Assembly (NCBI GenBank): GCA_003427395.1
Contig: BFEA01000229.1
Coordinates: 2,227,671-2,257,703, forward strand
DNA: 30,033 nt
Reading direction: 5' to 3'
Origin: Chara braunii
Lineage: Eukaryota; Streptophyta; Charophyceae; Charales; Characeae
This document shows, in pieces, positions 8,500 to 18,258 of this stretch. The translations under genes were made by a program, and so were the position numbers. The number at the start of each line of letters is the position of its first letter. The stretch's first letter is position 1. Below the pieces are notes generated by a model, which worked only from the letters and a program-made list of their open reading frames with translations, made no database searches and was not told the DNA's origin.

Positions 8500-8939
8500 C
8501 AGAATCCCCTAACTGATTACNCTGTAAGTGATAATCCACCTTAACCCCGGTTGTGGTTAAGCATCAACGACTGCCCGACGACTGATATCCTGAGGTGGGC
8601 ACCAACAACTTCCCTCAAGGTACCTGTGACGAAAATCAAAGCAGACTATCACTCACCCACCCCAGATGGAAAACTCTACAGACTGTCGGTTCACACCCCA
8701 TCACAAGCCAGCAGAACACCCACGAAACAAAGAAAGGTCTGTCACAGCCAAAAATTGAAAAAATACACTCCAGACACGCCGCTGGCACTAGAGGCACAGC
8801 ATGGCCGCATGGTAACGGCCCCAACCACTGCCGCTCTACCTGACCGGAGAAAACCGTAGCAGGGTCCTAGCAAAGTCGTGGTATATATCGTCAAACAGAG
8901 ACGCCCGGTAAACCGTAGGCAGAGAGGGAGAAGAGGATA
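8455..8939. mobile_element. Segment between 31-bp repeats, candidate retrozyme-like unit
   Basis: This 485-bp segment separates two near-identical 31-bp words and has the hammerhead at its left edge on the minus strand. It holds one unresolved base (8521) and a + strand open frame (8551-8859) with no recognised family. One repeat unit would be 516 bp, within the size range of ribozyme-bounded circular RNA elements. No protein for self-mobilisation is present, as expected of a non-autonomous element. Alternatively it is an unrelated insertion with a long, aged target duplication. Confidence 0.4.
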
Positions 8940-8970
8940 ACAAACAAGGGTCTGTGACCAACTGTTTCGT
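8940..8970. repeat. 31-bp direct repeat, right copy, with hammerhead 3'-side remnant
   Basis: On the minus strand this carries ACGAAACAGTTGGTCACAG, the same 3' side as both hammerheads. Just upstream on that strand is GATGAGGAGCACT, a possible shortened CUGAUGAG plus helix II. The + strand can also be read as coding into the LINE linker (VTNCFVVLLIFRKKKR), so the exact boundary is uncertain. Confidence 0.55.
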
Positions 8971-8971
8971 A

Positions 8972-9460
8972 GTGCTCCTCATCTTCCGCAAGAAAAAACG
9001 GGACCAGGGGCCAGGCTTCTACAAACTCAACACCTCCCTCCTCCGCATGAACCAATTTAAGCAATACATTACTGATGTATGGCATTATTGGCAATGTGCG
9101 TCACCCGAGCACGCTACCCCCATCCATTGGTTCATTAGCAGGTTAGCCTTCTTGGCCCGGAAGTGCAATGACTTTTCTAAAAGCTTCTACTCTCAAGAAT
9201 TAGAAATTCAACACCAAATTCTTCAGCATGGAGAGCAAGATCCGCACGGTCCCCATTTCATCTCACTTGCCCCCATTCAAGCGCTCAAAGCACGACTGTT
9301 AGCTCATGTAAAAACGGTGATACGACCATATGCTGCATGAAAAACTTTCCAGACTTCTCATTGAAGGACAAATGGACTCCACCTTTTTCGCCCTGGCAAG
9401 GACTATGGAAGGTCGGTCCACGGTTCAAGCCCTCTTTGACCCCGGATGTGGTCAATGGGG
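8972..9460 (+). pseudogene. LINE endonuclease-to-RT linker region
   Basis: The frame gives RDQGPGFYKLNTSLL followed by a helical region, matching the conserved GPGFWKLNxSLL motif that follows the endonuclease in plant LINEs. The frame stops at 9340. A second frame continues with QMDSTFFALARTMEGRSTVQALF (read in parts) up to 9480. Frameshifts make it non-functional. Confidence 0.75.
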
Positions 9461-10560
9461 TTACCTCATTCTCTTCAAGCCACTAGTCTGAAGACAGCCC
9501 GAGACTTCTTCCAGAAGCTCCTCATATCATCTAAAGGGGTACAGTGCGCAGCCAGTGACAACGAACTTGAAGCGATCAACACCTTTCTGTCCCCCTTGAC
9601 GCAATGCCTCATGGAGCCACAACGAGCCATCCTAGAAAGCCCCCTCAGCAAAGAGGAAATTTGGACAACCCTCCTCGAAATGGCAGAGGACGAAACCTCC
9701 GGGGTGGATGGCTTCCGCAACGAATTTTGGGAGTAAATGTGAGGAGTGATGGCGCCAGACCTAATGGACTACTACCAGCAAGTAAAGGCGATGGGCAACC
9801 CATTGGAGACTTGGCCAGGCAAGGGCTTTTTACCATACTATACAAGAAAGGACATAAAACTAACATCAAGAACTCCCGACCAATCACCCTATTAAAATTG
9901 GTCTACAAAATGGTCTCTAAGCCGGCAGCTAATCGCATGGTCCCAGTCATGGAGGGACTAATCCATCCCACGCAAATAGAGTTCATGCACAATCAGCCCA
10001 TCCAAGATAACGTCCTTTTAGTCAATGAGATAATTAAGCTCACCCTGCAGTCCCAAAGCAATGCAACCCTCATATTTGTCGATGTTGAGAAGGCAGATGA
10101 CCATATGGACTGGTGGTTCCTCCACAAGCGTCTGGCGAAACTTAACTTCAGAGAAGACTTCCAGAACTGGGTCTGCATCTTGCATCAGAACGCTACCACC
10201 CGGGTCCAAATCAACACGCCAGGGCGACCCTCTGGCACCCTTTCCTTTTTTGACACCCTTTCTGTTTTTGATAGTGATGGAAGCTTTAGGTGCCAAACAA
10301 CTCAGCCACATCAAAATTGCGCACATCGTAGGAGGCAATCTCGATGTCCTCCATGTTCGTCGATGACCTCACGCTCATGATGGAGGCTTCGCCGGCCAAT
10401 ATGGAGGAATCGTGCAAACTCATGGACGAATTCATGGATGTGTCTCACATGGTGGTCAACTGGGGCATCAAGACCCAAGGCTGGTGGATCCACTCTCAAG
10501 GCGGTCTGCCCGCGGAGAAACCAAGGGTCAAATGGTTCCCCTTGAAGGCGCACACATTCA
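9461..10560 (+). pseudogene. LINE reverse transcriptase domain (first copy, frameshifted)
   Basis: The landmarks run in order: ARDFFQKLL; SGVDGFRNEFW (the SPGxDGF motif) near 9697; YKKGHKTNIKNSRPITLL near 9843; LIHPTQIEF; NVLLVNEII; and motif A FVDVEKADDHMDW near 10074, which contains the first catalytic Asp. After a frameshift come RQGDPLAPF and VMEALGAK, then FVDD at 10356-10367, the Y/FADD catalytic box with Ala changed to Val. The part between VQIN and RQGDPLAP is deleted. Stops and shifts at 9736 and near 10205 kill the frame. The enzyme would copy element RNA at the nicked target. Confidence 0.88.
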
Positions 10561-10569
10561 GGTCCTCAG

Positions 10570-11212
10570 GGCGGTCGAGCGGTCGGTCAGCCAATCGTTA
10601 GTTAGCAGACAGCCGTGGCATATCTGCCATTGAAGGGAGGCAAATTTAGCAACGGTCTGTCACTCGTCTAAACCATTGGATGCATCGAAGGTTGTCCTAA
10701 CTAAGGCTTCAGTGGTGCATCCAACGGACAATGAGAACGGCTTTCACATCCACCCCGGGATCCGAGCATACAATATGTGGCTTCGATTGTGAGGGGCTAG
10801 AGCGTGAGTGGTCTACAGGGCTGTCGGCTGCTGAGGGACGGCCACTGCCACTCCCTTGGGTCCAAAGCAAGCGTCACCGGCGGAGTATCTGGGCAGTGGG
10901 CTTGCCATCACGTCCCATCAGCGAAGCGCAGGACCCAAATGTGGTGAAGGTGGTCCTTTGCATGGTCTGGATGAACCCTACTCAGTCGGTACATCCCATC
11001 AGCGAAGCGCAGGACCCAAATGTGGTGAAGGTGGTCCTTTGCATGGTCTGGATGAACCCTACTCAGTTGGTGGTCGGTGTGCAACTGATACTGATCAACG
11101 AGGGTTCCATCAGGTCAGACCTCCACAATGTTGCCTATACTAACAGGCCGGGTGTCTCCATATCGCACCACAACCCAATCCGACTCTCACAGGGAGGGGC
11201 CTTGTCCCAGGA
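10570..11212 (-). repeat. Inverted copy of the LINE thumb-to-zinc-knuckle region (left arm)
   Basis: This segment is the reverse complement of about 11570-12150 at roughly 85% identity. Many long blocks agree, for example GATATGGAGACACCCGGC and AGATACTCCGCCGGT. It also carries an 81-bp exact tandem duplication that the right arm lacks. In this place the LINE sequence runs backwards relative to its neighbours. Confidence 0.82.
10913..11067. repeat. 81-bp exact tandem duplication
   Basis: TCCCATCAGCGAAGCGCAGG starts at 10913 and again at 10994. The copies agree without mismatch for about 74 bp up to CTACTCAGT. The right arm of the inverted repeat has one copy only, so the duplication came after the inverted duplication. 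Confidence 0.92.
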
Positions 11213-11242
11213 TAACCACCTAGGCCAAGGGGACTGAGAAAA

Positions 11243-11560
11243 CAAGCTACCCTCTGGCACCCTTTCTTTTTTTGATAGTGATGGAAGCTTTAGGTGCCAA
11301 ACACCTCAGCCACATCAAAATTGCAGGCATCCCAGAGGAGGCAATCTCAATTTCCTCCATGTTCGCCGATGACCTCACACTCATGATGGAGGCTTCATCG
11401 GACAATATAGAGGAATTGTGCGAACTCATGGACGGATTCGTGGATGTCTCACATGGTGGTCAACTGGGGCAGCAAGACCCAAGGCTGGTGGATCCACTCT
11501 CAAGGGGATTTTCCCCTGGAGAAACCAAGGATCACATGGTGGTCATCTCAGCGCAAGCCA
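11243..11560 (+). pseudogene. LINE reverse transcriptase palm fragment (second copy, FADD intact)
   Basis: This directly repeats 10240-10560 at about 88% identity: VMEALGAKHLSHIKIAG, then SISSMFADDLTLMMEAS with the catalytic FADD at 11362-11373. Unlike the first copy, the Ala is kept and the region before FADD is complete (IPEEAISIS). It is followed by the forward thumb and zinc-knuckle region. This copy, not the first, is the natural continuation into the C-terminus. Confidence 0.85.
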
Positions 11561-11569
11561 AGCAAGCGG

Positions 11570-12150
11570 GCGGGACAAGGGCCCTTCCTGAGCGAGTCAG
11601 ACTGAGTTGTGGTACGATATGGAGACACCCGGCTTGCTAGCATAGGCAACATTGTGGAGGTCCAACCTGATGGAGCGCCCTCGTTAATCAGTATCAGACT
11701 ATCAGTTGCACACCGACCACCGGCTGAGTAAGGTTCATCCAGACCATGTAAAGCGGCATGCAAAGGACCACCTTCACCGCATTCGAGTCCCGCGCTCCGC
11801 CGATGGGATGTGCTGGCAAGCCCACCGCCCAGATACTCCGCCGGTTACGCTCGCTCTGGACCCAAGGGAGTGGCAGTGGTCATCCCTCAGCAGCCAACAG
11901 CCCTGTAGACCACTCATGCTCCAGCCCCTCACAATCAAAGCCACCTATCGTATGCTCAGACCTCGGTGGACGTGAAAGCCGTTCTCATTGACCTTTGCAT
12001 GCGCCACTTAAACCTTACTTAGGACAACCTTCATCGCATTCAATCGTTTAGAGGAGCGAAGGACCGCCTAGCTAAATTTGCTACCCTCCAATCGCAGATA
12101 TGCTACCGCTGTCTACCAACTAACGATTGGCAGATCGACCAGTCCTCTCC
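11570..12150 (+). repeat. Right arm of the inverted duplication (forward LINE thumb region)
   Basis: This is the forward-oriented partner of 10570-11212. The two arms are separated by about 360 bp holding the second RT fragment. Frames are broken, but the part from 12056 is open and leads into the zinc knuckle. Confidence 0.82.
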
Positions 12151-12620
12151 GAAACAAAAGCGTTCCTTCCCATGGTGCAAAGCCTGTCAGGAAAACTTTC
12201 CTTATCGCAGGTGCCGAGAGACCATTGAACACCTATTCCTACAATGCCCAGGCATTGTGCTGACATGGTGATGGTGGGGCCGCATTTCGCGGCAACCGGG
12301 CACGCATAGATTGGCAATGGGACCGGAAAGCCCTCCTCCTGGGCACCTGGCATCAACCCCAGCCATCCGACCGGGCCAAAATTGGTTATTGTGGGCATTA
12401 TGGTGGCAACGCTCTGTCCACAACCTGGAAAACGTTCGGGTGGATAGGGCAGAGGTCACAGACATGATCCGGCAGTTCATACACACTGAGCTTCAGGCCA
12501 ATGGGCTCAAACCAAATCCAAGCTCGAGCACTAACACACAACACAAAGACGTTCACGAATGCATTAAACAATTCTCAGTGGACTGGCTGCGGGGGAACAA
12601 GGGGGATGGATGGCATATGT
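12056..12620 (+). pseudogene. LINE C-terminal zf-RVT zinc knuckle and tail
   Basis: The frame reads DRLAKFATLQSQICYRCLPT, then PWCKACQENFPYRRC, then ETIEHLFLQCPGIVLTW. The spacing C-x2-C ... H-x4-C, with the EtieHlFxxCp context, is typical of the reverse-transcriptase zinc-binding domain (zf-RVT) in plant LINEs. A TGA at 12271 interrupts just after LTW. The next frame continues with about 110 residues (LLWALWWQRSVHNLENVRVD and onward) and ends at TGA 12620. Confidence 0.85.
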
Positions 12621-12622
12621 GA

Positions 12623-13051
12623 GTTGGTTAGGGGGTGAGGAGAGAGAGGGGAGAGAGGGGGAGGGCGAGAGTGCAGAAAGACTACTGTGAAAGGACTTCT
12701 CCTTCGTCTTTCATGATTGGACACAGACAGACCCCAGTATCCCATTGAGACCCCCAATAGATTTCCCAAACAAGTTTCCCCCTATGTCCAATGCCATGGT
12801 ACACCTTCAGTGGTACGGAGGGTAGGAGGGGGCCACGTGACGAGAGTATAGTTTTGACGGCCTGTCACAGGCTGGAGAGGCTCCTCCTCACCCTTGCAAG
12901 CTCGGTACTGGACCCGCTTTCCACCACATGCTGCTCCCCACCTATAGATGGAGCGCCACCCGTGGATGCTGGAGGTGGCTGCTCTTATCAGCACTTCCAG
13001 CACCCCAGAGGGTGTTCGGGAAAAATAAAAATAAAAATAAAAATAAAAAAG
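12623..13051 (+). mobile_element. LINE 3' UTR and A-rich tail
   Basis: Non-coding sequence after the zinc-knuckle frame. It ends in the block shared with 2941 and 6184 (GGACCCGCTTTCCA, GCTGCTCCCCACCTATAGATG, GGCTGCTCTTATCAGCA), followed by (AAAAAT)n-like repeats at about 13021-13051. Two conserved short hairpins near the end may be the RT recognition structure, as in other stringent LINEs. That role is inferred. Confidence 0.78.
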
Positions 13052-13116
13052 AAGATCCAAGGGCAAGGGTTGGCATACCCTGATTGTGATCAGTTGTCCA
13101 TTCTCATTTTCCACAG

Positions 13117-13154
13117 ATTTTTGGTTGTCTCAAAGAGGCCCGTCGATCTCAAAG
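13117..13154 (+). other. Candidate 38-nt exon
   Basis: It is preceded by TTTTCCACAG (acceptor) and followed by GTAAGC (donor). Read in the phase that joins the next candidate exon, it codes FWLSQRGPSISK. The following 224 bp is T-rich, as plant introns are. It may be a 5' exon of the large gene downstream or part of another transcript. Confidence 0.35.
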
Positions 13155-13378
13155 GTAAGCTTGCTTCTCTCTCTACTCTTTCTTCCAGGTTCTTCTCCAG
13201 ATAATGGCATCCCTTCACAATACATCTCTTTCATCTCAATTCTTCAGTCTTTTGAACTTCTTTCTTTTTCCAATTTATTATCAAAGATGCAATGGTGCAT
13301 CCAATCTTCTTTGGACCTGCCCTTTCTTGTTTGTTGAACTTTGTTTCGATTATGCCTGCCTTTTGTTGTTGTTCACAG

Positions 13379-13433
13379 GAGCAGCTGATTCAGCTGCAGC
13401 AGTTATGGGTCACAACACACCGGACTGGATCAC
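13379..13433 (+). other. Candidate 55-nt exon
   Basis: It follows a long T-rich stretch ending TTGTTGTTGTTCACAG and is followed by GTAATT. In phase with the 13117 exon it codes EQLIQLQQLWVTTHRTGS, a protein-like helix. Splicing 13154 to 13379 keeps the frame open, while the other phase gives a stop. No next exon was identified. Confidence 0.35.
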
Positions 13434-13938
13434 GTAATTGTTCTTTTTCGGCAGGGATCATCAGATGTTCATACAAATGACATGAATCCTCCTCTCATAT
13501 AATGTTTTCAGTTTTTGACTGAATGACATGGTGTGCTGGTAGCCTGCACTTTCTCCTCCAATGAAAATGGAGAAAAATTGTAAGGAGATGGACACAATCA
13601 ACGGATAAGGGACATAAGGCTCTTGATGCTGTGACTGATTGTCAAGACCAGGAGGTTCACATATAATAGCAGCACACAGAGCGCGACTGTGCTGGTTTAC
13701 TCGTCAGATTTCTAAGTCTTGACTTTGTAGAAGTGTGAAGAATCTGAAGATCGTAGTTTGATGCCTTGAGGGATTTTGATTGATTGATCAACTGATTGGC
13801 TTGGCTCATCGACTGTCGCTCAAGCTCAGCAGGTGCTAAAATAATTACATTCACCTGCATTAACTGCTCTCGAACCAGTCCGACACATTAAGCAAAGGCA
13901 GAGCATGAGAATCTGATGCTGGTACAGTCCAGGACTGT

Positions 13939-13940
<2 letters not shown>
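13434..13940. other. No recognisable feature
   Basis: Apart from a possible continuing intron, no coding frame, RNA or repeat was recognised. Confidence 0.4.
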
Positions 13941-13983
<43 letters not shown>

Positions 13984-14017
13984 ACAGAGATAGACAGAGC
14001 GCGCGCGTGCGCGCTCG

Positions 14018-14096
<79 letters not shown>
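13941..14096. repeat. (CA)20 followed by GC-rich spacer and (GA)38 microsatellite
   Basis: (CA)n at 13941-13980, a spacer including an alternating CG/GC run at about 13999-14014, then (GA)n at 14021-14096. It ends 124 bp before the start codon of the large gene. GA tracts in plant 5' leaders can bind GAGA-binding BBR/BPC proteins. That role here is only inference. Confidence 0.95.
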
Positions 14097-14099
<3 letters not shown>

Positions 14100-14220
14100 G
14101 GGAGGGGTTGGTGGAAGAGTGGAGAGGGTAGAGGGGGCAGGAGTTGTGAAAGGGAAGAGGTGATTTGCTCACTGCGCCGAAGACAGCTGGAAGCTGTAGA
14201 GGAGGAGAAGGGGTGTGATA

Positions 14221-16455
14221 ATGATGGCTGCAAAAGTTGGGTCGATGAAGGAGAATGGCGATGTTGTGGGATTAGGTTGCGAAGTGTTTGGTGAAGAGAG
14301 GGTAGATCACCGTCATGACATTGAGAATGCATCATTTTGGGACACAGCAGAGTGCAATGGTAACCATCCAGGAGTCACTGTGCTGCAGGAGCTGCCACAG
14401 GTTGATGATGTTCAAAAGGCCCTCTCCGCAGCGAGCATCAACTCTGACGACGTTGAGGTTTTCGACAGCTTCGTAGTCGCCAACAGGGTCAGTGAGAGAG
14501 GCGCGTGGGCGCGGATTGTTGATGGCAAAAAGGGGTCTGGGGGGGGGGGAGAGAACGAAGAGGCGGTCATTCTGGCTGAAACAGACACAGATGCTCCCAC
14601 TGCCCCTGTGAATCATCACCACCAGCCGCAGGAGCATGGGGGGGGGAAAGTGAAGGTGCAGGTCATGGAAAGAGATGTCCCCAGAGGATGGCGGCTAGTG
14701 ATGGATGGGACAGAAGACAGCAAGGCATGGGAGAGCAGTGAGAGCAGCGAGAACAGTAAGGCGGAAGAAGAGAAGGGGCCAGACGGCATTGGTGGAAGCG
14801 ATGATGGTGAAGAATGGATCCGAGTCGATGGAAGGGGAGGAGGAAAGAATCAATCGCGCGGGAGGAACCGTAATGGCATCCGACAGCTTTCGTCAACAGG
14901 CGCTGGAGGAAAGGAGAACTTTTTTATCGGGTCCATTCGAAAGGAGGAAGATATGAGGGGCCTACGTAGGATAAGAAATGTCGAGAACCATCAACTCCAG
15001 GGCCTTACCCCTTCTTGTATGCAAGATGCATTGTGCAACAAAATGGGTCTTGTGGGCTTAGCAGGGTCCAATAATACGATGATGAATAAGCTGGACAGGA
15101 AGAAAGCGGTGATAAACCAGCCACGGGGGAAGGAGGCACTCTGCAAAAGAACCAAGTTAAAGAGCGCTGCTGTTAGAGATCAGCCCCAGACATGCGAGCG
15201 GCCCGGGAAGGCCCCTCCTGGGGAGGCAACATCATGGATCAGGGCTCTACTCAAGGGCCAGAAATCGGACTCGGAGATTGAAGGGGTTGCCAGTTGCTCT
15301 CCGATTGACGGAAAGCAAGGAGGGGAGAACTTCAAGGAGCATGAAAGAAGCGCAGGGGTGGTCCCCCTGCCACTGACTCAGAGGGGCCAATGCCCATCTG
15401 ATGCATTTAAAAGTGCAGTGGTGGGTGTCGGCCATCCCATGGCCGGTAAGGTGTGCCTGTTGCAAGGTGGTTCCACAAGCGGCGAGGTCGAGAAGCATGG
15501 TGATGTTCGAAGAATGGAACCGACCATGGAGATTGAAGAAGCGAAGGGCCTGAGGGAGAAACTGATGCAGGCTGAGGTCGAGAGCGAGGAGCTGCGTGTG
15601 AAGATCGAAGGCCTGTTTGAAAAACTCGAGCGGTCGTGCAAAGAGGGGGAAGATCGGGAGAAAGAGATGCAGAAGAAAGTCGAGGAAGCGGAGATCGCAG
15701 CAGAAAAGCAACGATTGTTGTCGGAGCAAGCCACGGCAGAGATTGTCAAGCTTAGGAGTCTCATGCGAGACAGGGAACGGGAAAGGGAGAGGGAGTGCCT
15801 ACGTCTGCGAGCAAGGGTGGAGGAACTCGAGGTTGCGGCAGGGGCACAGAGAAGGGAGATCGAGGCATCTCAGGAGGAGATCAGGGGGCTGAGACAGGTG
15901 CTGTCGAGTAGAGATCGCAATTGCTTGGATATGGTTGCAAGCCAACGTAAGGAGATAGCTGCTGCAGCCGCTGCTATCGCTGTGTTGGTTGCTGCAGGTC
16001 GATGGGGGCATGGGCCTGATGAGAGTGTGAATGCCTCGGGTGGTGTTGCCCCTGGATCGGCATTGGCACTGCACCGATGTGCTGCTGCAGCTAACAGGAA
16101 TGTGACTACTAGTGTGCAGAGTAACCTGAAGGAAGAATTGATGGATGGTGGTGGCATTACGAGCAATGTCGATTCGAGTAATGCAAAGGGGAACTTTGTT
16201 ATTGATAAAGAGGCAACCAGGCATATGCGAGAGATAATGAGACAACTGGGGGAGGAAGGTCATAGTAGTACCGGTCTCACAGACAGAGATAGAGCTGCCA
16301 TAGCCGATGACTGGAAGCGAACAACAAGTAACAGGTGGGAGAACGGAGGAGATGCTCCAAGCTATGCAAGCAGTCCCTCATGCAGGAAAGGCAGTCGTGC
16401 GTGCTTCTCCATGCCAGCAACTCAGAAACCTTCTGCGACTGAGAATAACAACAAT

Positions 16456-16494
<39 letters not shown>

Positions 16495-18258
16495 AGCAAT
16501 CATAATAATAATAAACTCAAGCAAGAGCGTCAATGTTTACCCTTGCAATCTCTTGAAAACTCTAATGCAGCTTTACGGTCATTGGTCCACAAGTATTGGG
16601 GAGACGGCAGCAGCTCTCACCACAAGGATGTCTTGGATGCTGCAGTCGCCACTGCGACCGTTGCTGCATCTATGGCCTTCCGAGTTTCAAGCCTGAAAGA
16701 TGATCCAGGAAATCATCTGCAAACACAACAACAGCACCAACCTCCACAGCAAGCACCGCCACCGCCGCCACCCCCACCGCCGCCGCCACCACCACCGCCA
16801 TCAGCACCACCACAGCAACAGCAACCTCCGTGCACCATCTCCAAACCGCTTACAGCAATTGCAGCAATGTCCAATCCACCCACCAGTCACAACGCCACAG
16901 ATACCCCTGGTAATGCAGCAGCTGTTGCAAAGGCGAACAATCGAGCAGATAACAATCTTGTAGTTCCCCACTCTCTCATCGTCGCAGCTGGCAGCAGGGA
17001 GGGCACAAACCCATCAGCACGGGGTGGAGGGGTGTCGCCGATCCCAGCAGTTCAGATGCATCACCCTGGTGTGAATGTGCCATCTTCTGTGTGCTCAAGC
17101 TCGCCCTTCCGAGATGTACTGCGGCCAGTTGGGGGGTCTACGGGCTATGGGCCCCGGGCGGCCCACTGTCCTCATCCATCGTTCCCCATGCACTCCACTT
17201 CAATGGGCACTGCGGGTCCTATCAGCCTTCTAACATTCAACACATCAGCAGTGGGGGGACCACCACCGTCAGCAGCTGCAGCAGCAGCACCCCCGCCACC
17301 GCCACCACCATCTGCTGCTAGATCAGGCACTCAACTGCAGCTACATCCCCCAGGAGTGCCATGTGGAATGTCTGACGAGGTACAGCAAATGCCACCACCA
17401 CCCCCTCTCCCGTCTCTTGGATCTTTCCCGGTTGCCGTTCCCTCGCCAGGAGTTATGGGAACGGTTCTGGCAGAGTCGATCCCTCGTTCCTCGAACTCTG
17501 GATCGATGCTCCACTCTGCTTCTCCTATGGCCCCAGGATCTGGGATCATCCATTCAGGCCATCTCATCCAGCAACCGCTGACCACTGTCGGGTTGCCTGT
17601 ACAGCAACAGCAACACCGAGACAGTCGTCGCGGCCCTGCCAATGGACTATTTGGACTAGCAGCACAATGTCATCCAACTCCTGGTTCCGTCCAACCTGGC
17701 GTAGCTGCCTTGCCTACCAGCTTGCAGGCTGGAATGCGCACAGGCCTCTCCACAGGGATGCAAGGCATTCCAGTCCAATCATCGGTGGGATCAGGTCCTG
17801 GAGGATTACCCCAGATGACATGTAGGAGTGCAAGTAATGGCATGCAAGGCTGCATGCGCGTCAATTACCCCCCTCATGACCACCATAGTGACACCTCGAC
17901 TCGGTTCTGCACGTCGGATGCAAATACCAATCCATCTGCTGCTGCTGCAGCAGCAGCAGCAAATCACACCCCACGGGGCACGACAACGCAGAGTGAAACA
18001 GCACCCACGCTTGAAGGACGCAGCTGGATCTGGGAGACAACCTCGCGAACATGGTGTGCAAGTTTAGGAAACGGCGGGGGACTAGGAATTGCAGCGGGAG
18101 CAATGACAAGGTCCTCAACCGAAGGGAGCCTAAACCTTCTGGGCTTGGATGACAGTCGGAACTTCCTCTCCTTCATGCCTTGGGCAGGTCCAAAGGCGAC
18201 ACCCGAGGGCGGCTGGTTTAGCCTAGTTCCAAGTCCTGCAAGCGAAGAAGTTCGGTGA
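14221..18258 (+). CDS. Large, mostly disordered coiled-coil protein, 1345 residues, function unknown
   Basis: A single open frame from ATG 14221 to TGA 18256-18258. TAG at 14197 closes the frame upstream, so the first ATG is the likely start. The second, at 14224 (ATGGCTGCA), has the better Kozak context. Residues 1-440 are charged and low in hydrophobics. Residues 443-570 are a strong coiled coil (LREKLMQAEVESEELRVKI and on), with an Ala run at about 580-593. Poly-Asn is at 741-760, poly-Pro at 844-863 and 1023-1030, and poly-Ala at 1239-1247. The last 80 residues are conserved-looking: WIWETTSRTWCASLG, LNLLGLDDSRNFLSFMPWAG and GGWFSLVP. WFSL fits a W-x-x-L LC3/ATG8-interacting motif (about residues 1332-1335), unproven. 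Codon use is balanced and GC-rich against the AT-rich flanks, with no stop in 4 kb, so it is a real coding sequence. It could be a scaffold, RNA-binding or nuclear factor. No catalytic domain was seen. Confidence 0.85.
16447..16515 (+). repeat. (AAC)n tract coding poly-Asn
   Basis: A trinucleotide run inside the large gene giving about 17 consecutive Asn, then a mixed Asn/His/Ser stretch. It is in frame, so length changes alter only the tract. Confidence 0.93.

Larger units (their letters stand above)
5490..13051 (+). mobile_element. Degraded, interrupted LINE (non-LTR retrotransposon) of plant type
   Basis: In order on the + strand lie an AP-endonuclease domain (5490-6157), the endonuclease to RT linker (8972-9460), reverse transcriptase (9461-10560), a C-terminal zinc knuckle of the zf-RVT kind (12050-12620), a 3' UTR and an (AAAAAT)n-like tail ending near 13051. 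Stops and frameshifts occur throughout, so it is dead. It is broken by a 2.2-kb insertion (6158-8402), by a hammerhead-bearing segment (about 8424-8970) and by an inverted duplication (10570-12150). The EN, RT and zinc knuckle order matches plant L1-type LINEs. The 5' end and ORF1 were not found. Confidence 0.88.

Noticed and set aside
13440-13470. CTGATGA..GAAA word pair on the minus strand resembling a hammerhead core
   Set aside because: No helix II pairing and no helix III partner; judged chance.
13826-14335. Minus-strand frame with Leu/Ser and Cys/Val runs
   Set aside because: It is made by the (GA)n and (CA)n tracts and overlaps the start of the strong + strand gene.
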